64,000 bases of DNA, from positions 5,518,001 through 5,582,000 of the forward strand of contig OX291551.1 of assembly GCA_946406115.1 (NCBI GenBank), in the 5' to 3' direction. The notes under the pieces were generated by a model. That model had not been told where the DNA came from and searched no databases. It saw only the letters and a program-made list of their open reading frames with translations. The translations under genes and the position numbers were made by a program. Numbering within the stretch: the stretch's first letter is position 1; each line of letters opens with the position of its first letter. The stretch is from Apoda limacodes. Its lineage: Eukaryota > Arthropoda > Insecta > Lepidoptera > Limacodidae. Of this stretch, positions 22,575-32,400 are shown piece by piece.

Positions 22575-24335
22575 TCACTATGCCTTATGACCGATCCAAA
22601 CGGTGAGCAATGGCTTCTCCAAGGTGTTTTGTAAATGAAGACATTTGTGGAGCAAGAGGGGTGAAAGTTGCATGTCGCATCTCACAGGCATTAGAATTTT
22701 TGCTTTGGTTTTAAATAACGCCTCCCTCTGAGCATTCCATACACCACGACAGGCAAAGTCTCCTCGCAGTCCATTGTATCCTTCATTTATGATTGGTTCT
22801 TTAACTACATTTCCCCATACATGTTGGCAAAATTCACAAAAGAGGTCTCTTATTTCATTGTGACGCCTTGTGATTAGACCTCCAGTTTTGCAACATAGTG
22901 CATGATCTACATTGAAGTCGTTATTACCGCAGCCATCACACAGTTTTGGCATGGAAACTGGTATTCGATGGTATCGTAATGCCAAAGCATCTCTAAATTC
23001 CATTGGAGATAAATCAAAATGGTTTTTCCTAGTTGGTATAACAGAAAGCCAGTTAGATGATTTAGTTTTCATTTTTTTTAAATAGATCTTTCTATGGCTC
23101 TTTTATTAATAGGTGAGAGTTTGGCAAGAATGGTTTCAAGAAGTTTGTCATCAAGGGTGCCTTTCTCCTTGTAGCTTGTTTTACGTGAATCCCTCAAGGA
23201 TTTGTGATATAGATTTAGGTCTAAATGTTTTTTCTCTTTTAGAGCAGATAAAATAATTTCACAAACTTTTTTGGATGTTTCGTAGTTTAAGCTAATCATG
23301 TTAAAAGGATCAGATATTGCTAAACCACCTTTGTTGATTGGTAATGAAAATAAGTTTGCTTCAATTAGTGTAACATCTCCTCCAAGCAAGGTCGGCAAGA
23401 AATTTTTGTGTATTGTGTGTGTTAATGGTTCAAAATTTTCATTGACATTATTGAAAACTCTTAGTAAGAATGACCATTGAAATTGAACTGCTTTTGTGAG
23501 GGCCGTATAGGCAGCCTGAGGTGAATCTTTGCAGACTTGTGTTAACTTTTCTATCACCGATATCCATTTTGTTAAATTTTTTTAAATAAAATCTTCCTTT
23601 CTTTCACCAACGTCACCACCTAAGAAGCGTGATCCAGTTACGATTGATAAGTTTCTTCCCTTGAAAATATTGTTAGCTAATTGTTTATCTGCCTCAGATA
23701 CAATGAGCAATGATTTCTTACCTTGGGGCAAATATCGATAGGCTGGTCCCTTATTACTTAATTAGTCCCACCATTGACGTAAGTTTTCTAGTTGACCTTG
23801 GGCTGATGAATCATCTGCATACCAACATAGAATAATATTTTGTTCATTTTTAGGTTGTTTAATGATAGGTAGTGTTGCAAGGGCATATAACGGCATGGCC
23901 AGAGGGTCTCCTTGGGTCACCCCTTCTTTGCTATATAGTCTCATGTCAGAATCACGCATCACGAGCTCTAAATGACCATTATACGTGTTATATAAAAAAC
24001 GAGCACAATGTGGCCAATGTATTCTTGCTTGCTAGAGGGCTAGTTGTCTATTTACATTGTTAAAGGCATTATTTGCGTCAACAAGAAGCATTCCCCAATT
24101 TCGGCCTGGTTGGCATTCTGTCTGAAATATGTCATTCATAGCGTGAATGGCTCCTTCAATACCACTGCTTAATCCACTTCAGAGTTGCAATTGAGCACAA
24201 GCTTCGGTGACTTCAGAACCAGTAGCTTCAATCATACATTTTGATAATATTCTGCGTAGGCATTCACCAATGCCTATTGGTCTCACTCCTGGACATTTGT
24301 CTAGAGCAACAAGCCGGCTTATTACCATTACTTTA
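22575..24335 (-). mobile_element. unusual retroelement: RT with C-terminal CCHC-RHN module (family B)
   Basis: Reading the minus strand from 24335: [35 protein letters not shown], motif [13 protein letters not shown], motif B SKEGVTQGDPLAMPLYALAT, motif C WYADDSS (about 23800), QWWD then GPAYRYLPQGKKSLL, SPQAAYTALTKAVQFQW, LFSLPINKGGLAISDP, and finally DLSPMEFRDALALRYHRIP, CDGCGNNDFNVDHALCC and RRHNEIRDLFCE. Only a few stops or frameshifts interrupt this order. The C-x2-C ... H-x2/3-C followed by RHN recalls the C-terminus of elements with a restriction-like endonuclease (R2/NeSL/HERO). RT proteins with this motif set also occur widely in cnidarians and molluscs. No 5' apurinic endonuclease domain is seen. 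The clade is uncertain. Confidence 0.75.
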
Positions 24336-24389
24336 CTTTTTTTTTTTTATTATTACTACCATTATTTCGAATAATTACTTAGGACACCA

Positions 24390-25165
24390 CTACAACATAA
24401 GCATTAGACCACACATAGGGAGGAAAAGTCTCTCCTCAGACTTAAGTCATAACTTTAAAGCCTTTTCTGTAACACTAAAGTGGCAAACAAGCATATGGCC
24501 TGCTTGATTATAAATGGTTACCGTAGACTATAGACGCATGTAACAACAGGGATCTACGAATAATTCACGTGTTGCTAAACCTTTACATATCTAATAGTTT
24601 TTCTCTTAAAGTATCTCGAGGAGGAGCTCATTCCACAATCTAATCGTTCGCGGGAGGAAGATCCTCTGACATTGCATTGTTGGTGATCATAAAGACTCTA
24701 CTATGTGAGAATAAACTTCCTGCTAATAGCAAAGGTAAAGGAAGACATAGGCATTATATCGGAATTAAACGTCACTAGAGATGTCATCTCTAAGGATAAC
24801 CATAATATTGGAGGTAATGTCCAGCAATTGTGGAGCCTCAGTGAATGGGGGTTTTATTAACGTTAAATGCACAATATTATTTTTGGTTGAGTTAGTTTGG
24901 TCCAAGGTTTTCTCTGTCTATTCGGACTTGGACAGACTGGCCTCGATTTTAGACAGAATTTATCTGTTACTTTTTTCCGCAACAGAATGAGAGTTGTTTA
25001 TACGGCCTGCATGGGTAATAAGTGTCTTTGGTATTGTCGTCTGTACAGTTATGCATGTATGTCTTCAATAGACAAATTCATTGATAGGCAATAAAACAGC
25101 GTCAGCGACAGCCTTGCATTGAGACGTTCATCTAATGGAAACTTCGAAAGAAGACCGTTTTTGTT
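24390..25165 (-). mobile_element. jockey-like LINE, decayed (family A, copy 7)
   Basis: 24480-25165 follows the order of the longest copy from its 3' end (gtggcaaacaagcatatggc) to the RT region (aatggaaacttcgaaagaag), with many substitutions and deletions. A short separate piece at 24396-24460 (cacatagggaggaaaagtct) belongs to the same family. No open frame remains. Confidence 0.7.
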
Positions 25166-25269
25166 ATCTATTTTTGACGAATTTCAGCAATCTAGATCTA
25201 TGTGCATTTCGGTAAAAACAATCATAGAAACATGATTATCCAACAAAATTTGGTATGTTTTGTAAAATA

Positions 25270-26370
25270 GATTCGGTAAGAATATTTATTTATTTATTTA
25301 TTTATTGTTTATAGGTTACCAACAGTTGTTACAATAATACATTCGAAAGAAAATCACTTGCTGTTTTAAACTAAATGTACAACCACTTATGGGTAAACAC
25401 AGCATTCAATAAGTTCACATATGTAAAAAGTAATAAGCAGTTAGCTACAACAAGAGAAATAAAAATAATTCATTAATACAACTTAAATAAAATAAATCAA
25501 AAATAAATAAATTAAATTAATTAAGACTAAATTAAATTAAGATTAAAAATTAAATCATAATTAATTAAATTGAAACAAAATATATCAAATTACAGTTAAT
25601 TAAATGAAATATGATATTGTTATTTAAATTAAATTGATGAGTTCGATCACAATAACACTATTAAACATAAAATTATTATTTATTTTTATTACAATTAAAT
25701 ATTTGCCTGCGGTATTTAAAAAGGTTGTCGGTGTAAATATCTATTGTACTGTATTGGTTTGAAAGCCTGGTAAATCGTGCCACGGGGGAGTTTGATCCCA
25801 GTACTGTTTTGCGTCGTGGTTGTGTAAATAAATTAATTGATTTTGGTGGATATCTAATAGGTATTCTGAAATTAAATTTCCGCAACAGTTGAGTTGAGTT
25901 AGTTCGATTTGGGATCTTAAGATTTTAAACAAAAATACCAGATCAAGCATGTCTCTGCGCTTATCGAGTGAAGACATTTTGAAATGTTCTAGCCTTTGAG
26001 TATAAGACGTTTTTTTTTTGCCTATGCTGTTTGCAATATGCCACAGAAATCTTTTTTGTACACGTTCTAACCTAAGCGAATGTGTGGAATAATGTGGTCT
26101 CCAAACTACGCTACAGTATTCGAGAAAACTACGAACCAAGCTGTTGTAAAGTAGAATCTTGGTGCCTGTTTTATGAAAGGCTTTCCCGTTCCTTATAATA
26201 ACTCCTAGCATATTGGATGCTTTTTGTTAGAATTTTGTCAGGAAGTATCCCTAAGTCCTTTATACACTCTACTTCCTGAAAAGTCATCTTTAATGTGATA
26301 TGTTGATGCAATTACGTTTTGTTTGCGTGTGAATTTTATGTGGTGACAATTTTTTAATATTCAGTTGCAT
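25270..26370 (-). mobile_element. CR1/jockey-like LINE 3' half (family E)
   Basis: From about 26370 on the minus strand: LNIKKLSPHKIHTQTK, IKDLGILPD, then the 156-codon frame 26211-25741 (ILLYNSLVRSFLEYCSVVWR and LERVQKRFLWHI). The frame then breaks and continues to about 25676. This is the RT thumb and C-terminal region of a non-LTR pol, 5'-truncated before motif C. The 3' UTR runs through very AT-rich DNA to a TTTA repeat at about 25287-25310. Confidence 0.75.
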
Positions 26371-28484
26371 ATCGTTTTTATATATATATAAGATTATGTA
26401 GTAACGTATGATTGCTGAATCCCACAGGTATAAAAATATTTCTTTCTTTTATATTAAGAGGTTAAAAATGACGAAGTGCAAACAATGAAATAATAATTGT
26501 ATTTCGCAATACATAAACTTTTATTATATTTATTAAATATAATAATATATAACTCATAAATGGTTTACCTTATCTGTGTCAACAAAAAAATATTTTTACT
26601 TTTAAAGTAAGAGGAAAACGATGAAACACAACTTCTAAACAAGAACATGGGTCGGGATGTAGAGTTAACCCTCTCACCCTCGGTCACCCCTTCTCCTCCT
26701 CCCCCACCCGCTCATGTCGCTCTGTGTGCCACCAACAATGACCTCGTATTTCAAACGGAATTGCTAAAATAAGAAACACCATGAACGTGAAACTGTGCTC
26801 GAAATACTTATCTTTTGTAGTAAAATAAATAAAACAAACATCAATCGCCATTGAAAATCGATTTTAAAATATCTACGTGACAAATTGTTATCGATTTCCC
26901 TTTTGAGAAAGAATCTAGATAAGTAAATCCGATTACATAATATAATTTTGTATTCAACTGAGATTGAGAACTAAACATTTTAGTTGCGCTGAACAGTCGT
27001 AGAACACGTTATAGATATTTGATTTGTTTACAAGAAAAGGCAGTTATTGTAATAATTTAATAATAATATTTTCTATACATATCACACAAAGCTTTCAAGT
27101 CCCAAACTAAGCAAAGCTTGCACTATGACAACCAGGTTGCGCATACAAATACTATATACTTTTTTTTTTTTGATAATACATACATATCATACATAAATAC
27201 ATCCAGACTCAAGACAAACAAGACGTGTTTATCACATAAATGTTTGTCTATTGCTGGAATCTAACCCACACCCTACCTACTACAAGAACAATATTGTCTG
27301 TACTACTCCTTAGTTTTCAACATACTTGCTCATAAAAACCCTTTACTGTACTGTGTTCAGCATCTTCATAGCGTCTATTATGCTCTAATGCAGTAATGAT
27401 AATTACCGCACAAGTACTTTTTGTTTGCTTTTGATTTTAAGCCGATGAACTAAGTTTTTTAAAATAAATCAAACGTATTGTTAAATTTTAAAAACAATAA
27501 TTCAAATGTTTTGATGGTTGGATTATTCGTTGAAGTAAGTGTATCGTTTTTGAAGGACAATACTTTAAAAGCCGATAAAAGAAATTTGAATGAATAACTA
27601 TTATTTTGTGTATTATTGATCTTTTCTCGGTACTTTCGTGACAGAGTCGTATATCAAAACTATTGGAATCCAATAAGTATCAACTTATACAACATTTCAA
27701 CACTAATATAAGTATATAATGTGCTTAAAGTGTATTTGAAACAGTAGAACGAGCTCTGCTCAATACACACTCGGCTGAACTACGCTCTTGGCTTCTGCTC
27801 GTGCTGCAACCCACAACTTCATCTGTTATGAGTAGTAGAGTAAAGTAATGAGCTTACTTGTATCATAATGTACTATTCTCATAGTTCTTTAGTGAGACAA
27901 TTTTCTATTATATCACAGAAAAGCTGTCAGAGGTTCATGCATATAAGGGGTAGCATAATTTTAAATTTCAGTTACATAACAAAACCTAAGCGAACACCCC
28001 CGGGTGTTAAGCTAACAAAGTTTTTGACCTGAGTAACAAATTAAACGCTTTTTTACAGAGTTCTACAAAATTCTGTCAAAATAGAAGAAAATTCTTTTGT
28101 AAAGGCAGCAAGGAAAAGGCGACTTTGTTTCCTTCTCATGCAATATTTCATCGGTAACGTTTTCAATTTGTAACTGTAAAGAATGAAAGAAATACAATTA
28201 CTTAGCATGAACTCAGCAACTTTGCAGCGGTCCAAAGTAATGAATAGCCGACTTAGAAAAACGCCTTTTGCTATTAATTTTTTCGATTATAAATGAAAAT
28301 TGAAATTTCAGCTTTTTCGTATGTTTTTTTATTAGGGCATGAAAATATATAGAAATTTGAAGAGATTTGGAATTTTACCTGGTGTATAATGCCAATTATT
28401 GATATTTACCCAACGCGTTTGGGTTAGTTTTTAAATAGGCACTAACCATATTTTGATATTGATTGTGATTTTTCATTGTTTCAG
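26371..28484. other. intergenic/intronic, repeat fragments, no exon recognised
   Basis: It holds copy b of the ACGAGGTCATTGT-core repeat (core 26735-26753, after a C/T-rich tract) and a reverse (ATTT)n-family copy at about 27085-27300. It should contain, or be, the intron upstream of the first recognised TMTC2 exon (the poly-pyrimidine tract and AG are at 28471-28484). I searched by eye for the missing N-terminal TMTC2 motifs and did not find them. Confidence 0.5.
27085..27300 (-). repeat. lepidopteran (ATTT)n-family repeat, reverse copy
   Basis: The order matches the 46920-47130 copy: aagcaaagcttg, T-run, catacataaatacatccaga, ctcaagacaaacaag, aaatgtttgtctattgctgg, aatctaacccacaccctac. The last part is a decayed B-box-like region. 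Confidence 0.55.
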
Positions 28485-29460
28485 CATCGCTGGCGAAGCG
28501 TGTCTGCTTTGGCTACTGGAGGAATAGCGCTTCTTTACTGGAGGTTGCGGCTAGCTGGAACACCAATACCGTTTGCTGCTGCAGACAACCCAGCCTCTCG
28601 GGACCCTTCTTTTCTCACAAGAACATATACTTTCGCCTATCTTCCTGTTTTTAACTTTTTTCTTCTATTATATCCGTTCTACCTCAGCTTTGACTGGTCA
28701 ATGGACTCAATTCCAAGAATCACAACGATTTTTGATCCTAGAAATATTTTAACTATAATTTTTTACGCTATACTCTCTAAAGTGACATGGCGGGCTGTAA
28801 CAAACGAATTTAAAAAAAACAAGAACACATCAAAAGACATCAAATTTTACAAGAAATTAAACTGTAAACTAAAACACAGATGGAATTACAGCTGTAAGCA
28901 ATTCAATAGATACCATGAATACGTTGAAAGAAGAAACTTTCACAGTCACAAAGATTCGAATGGTTCATCAAAAAAGTTATTATGTTCATGTTCTGGCTGT
29001 AAACATCCACTGACAGAAGAACACACAAGCATTTGTAGAGCAAGTAACAATAACAACACAATGGTGGTTCATTCAGCATGTATCTGCCCACAAGTGATGT
29101 CCAAAGTCAAAAATCATAAGCAAAAATATGAATACCGAAGTCCAGAACTAGCTTTATTAACATTTATGGCAGTAATGGTTCTCCCGTTTATTCCAGCGAG
29201 CAATATGCTTTTCTATGTTGGATTTGTGGTTGCAGAACGGATTTTGTACATGCCTAGTGTTGGATTCTGCTTATTGCTTGGCCTGGGAGCTGGGACTCTG
29301 ACGCGGGGGTGGCAGAAGAATGAATTTCGCAGCAAATTATTCATCTCCACCCTGTTGTTAATTTTATTAACTATGTGTTGTTATACTCTTCGAAGAAATT
29401 TGGATTGGCGAGACGAAGAAAGCTTGTTTAAAAGTGCGGTGCATATCAATCCGCCTAAAG
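28485..29460 (+). CDS. Tmtc2: TMTC2 exon A (membrane domain, Cys-rich loop)
   Basis: The acceptor is tttcattgtttcag|CAT and the donor is CCTAAAG|gtttgt (phase 1). It encodes residues 1-325 and the first base of Ala326. The upstream MFQ that an open frame would add is intronic (it begins with TTG in the pyrimidine tract). The loop between the DUF1736 block and the next membrane helix contains C127, C137, C167, C169, C172, H174, H180, C184, H196, C199 and C201. Beyond 29460 the frame stays open to 29543, but family alignment breaks exactly at the GT. Confidence 0.9.
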
Positions 29461-32400
29461 GTTTGTATAGAAACTTATTAGCATTTACTCGCGAGTTTGT
29501 TTGCGTGGACTTTATAGAAAAAGGAAAAAAAGAAAGCTTTTAACTGTAATGTACAAAAAATCAGGATTCTCATATTTTTTATTCCCAGTTTTACCCCTAA
29601 GGGAATGATTTTTCGAAAATGGTGAAACACGTCAATCTTAATTTAGTTGAGTCCATTTTTTTTGCATTAAGCTTTAGAATTGACGAATTTTTATACGAAC
29701 TTTGACCCGGATTTCGGATGAATTTTGCAAAATACTTTATTAATGGAGCCCTACGTCAAGTAAAAAACCCATATGCCAAATTTCAAGTTTCTAGACCCAG
29801 TAGTTTGGGCTGGGCGGTGATAAATCATTGAATCAATCAGTCTGTTCCTTCTTTTATATATTATTTATAAAAAGTTAGTTAAAATGCTTTAAAAAGGGAT
29901 GCAAACTACAATATTTTAAATATTTTGTCGGTGTTAACGATTTTTGATAAGGTAAGCTGTTAAACAAAACGCTATCTGTCTGTTTTCTATGATTGTTTAG
30001 CTTTCGTGGGTAGAAGTACGATAAAATTTGATTTATTGCGTCTATTGTTGATGAAAGGATTGTAAATTGTTTGTTTTATTTCTGAGTTTTACATGGATCC
30101 TTTATTTTTAAAAAAATAAGTATGGTATCATATAAAAAAGGATTTAATTACATATTCAAGATAAATTATGTTTTTGAATCATCCTGCATTTATTATTTTC
30201 ACCGGATTGCAAACTCGTATGAGAAACAATATTCTGCCTATTTCTTATTTTTCCTGCATTTCTCAAGTAAATGTGATAAAGAACATTTATTTTTAGTGCA
30301 CGATTTATAGTTGTCTTTTGTTCTAATTATTTGCTATTACTACCTTGAAGAATTTAATTGAGTTCCCGAAATTTTCAAGTCAACTTGCTTTTACCGTTTC
30401 TTTGTCTATAGCGTACGGAAATCTAGGCAGTGTATTGACCGCACAGGGGCGGACGGCGGAAGCGGAAGTGGCGTTCGAGAGGGCGTTGAAACACAGACCC
30501 AACATGGCCGACGTCCATTATAACTTGTAAGTATGAAATTATAGCCACTTAAGTACAAAATCTCTTCTGTTCTTGAATTACATTGTTTAATATTAACAAA
30601 AATGTAGGTTCAGTAATAAGGTAGGTTATAAACACCAACACATTAATATACCGTTCTGGCCCGTAACAAAAAAGCTTCTGATTCCAAGTAGAGATTTGAT
30701 CCCAGGACCTCGTGCCGGTGTTTTAGAGCGAGTAACCAATGTGCAAATATCTTATACCATTTAGAGACTCTATCGTACGAGCTTTATACATTATAGACAT
30801 AAGAAAATTGCCTTACATTTGATAAGATAGTAAGACTTATCAGTAAATTATAGTTTAGTTATCAATATTTATTTAAATTTATAAATATAATTATTAATAA
30901 ATACATGTGTTTCCAAGACAATCAATAAAACTTTGTTTAACTTAAAAATACGTATTTGTGGATATATATTTAATCTTTCTTTTTTTGTTTTTTACATGAA
31001 ACACAGATTGAATTTAGCACATCTAAGTATATATTACATACTAAAAAACCGGACAAGTGCGAGGCGGACTCCATAATGGAAATCAGCTCTTAAGAAACTT
31101 TCGACGGGTTTTTCGAGTATTTTTTAGGTTAACGAGCAAAATGTTGGAAAAATATTCTGTTTACAACGATAAACGTAATACGGTCTATTCTCCAACTACA
31201 AATAAGTTCGTTAACGATAAAAATATATTTTATGTGATATTAATTGTGATAATACAAATAACCGATGTTTGGGTTCTTCTTTGGAAATTTTATGAGTCTA
31301 CGACAACAGGTATTACTTATATAGGTTTTGATTTATTTAGGAGTGTCAAAATATGCAAATGATTTTTTTACCGATTCAAAGGACCGAATTTAATATTTGA
31401 TATTAATTTTAACTCCAATTCCTGAGAAGTAAGGTCTTGACAGACATTCAGACATGTTTAAATGTGATATAACTACAACTTAACCATTTTTGGTTTTCTC
31501 TTTATTTATTTGCTGCGAGACCTTGTTATTTGCCAAATTTCATGATTCTAGGTCAATGGCAAGTACCCAGTAGGTTATGCAAATGAGTGACTTTTATAAT
31601 TACGTCGAATCGGAAGCTTGTCTTTTAGGGGGTCACAGATCAAAGTATTTGATATTAAATTCGACTTGATTCCTCCATGCGTTTCAGAGAAAATGGGATT
31701 TAAGAGATAGACGGGCAAAATATTTTTGTGTATTCAACTACAAGCTAGCATTTTTTAATCTTTCTTCTTGTGTTGTAACACCTTGCTTTGCCAAAAATAT
31801 AATGTAAAATATGCGTGATCGGAGCGACTTTTTAGTCTTTGTTTTTTTTTTCAGAGGAATTTTACTACAAAATCAAAGACGTTTTGGAGAAGCTATCAAG
31901 TGTTTCGAGAAAGCTATTTACTTTCGACCGTCAATGGCTTGTATGTATTAAACAAATATACCTATTTATATATCATTGTAATTCAAAATGACAAATAAAG
32001 TAGTAGGCACTAATAATTTATATCATCCATTATGAAAGCATAAATGTAATTTATATAGCTATATTCTTACTAAAAAGTGATATTACTATATAGTTATAAT
32101 ATATATAAAAGTGTTTGAGTGTGTTTTTACGTTAGTTTATTCATACCACAACAACTAAAATTGATTTAGCTAAAATCTAACATAGAGATAGCTTATATCC
32201 TGAATTAACATATGTATTAGAATACAGAAATAAGGTACATTCTATCCCTGAAAATTCAAAAGTTCCTACATGATAACTTTGGCCAAATATATATAGTTTG
32301 CTGTAGGAAACTTTCTTATTATTGTCTGCTATTGCCGTAGGAATCCCACGTTGATAACTGAATTTAGCGTGTGAGGATCCGCAGGAAAAACTAGTGTAAT

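Noticed and set aside
28476..28484. Translation start just before TMTC2 exon A
   Set aside because: The frame opens with TTG inside the pyrimidine tract of an acceptor (tttcattgtttcag); it is not an ATG start, and the protein there begins mid-domain.
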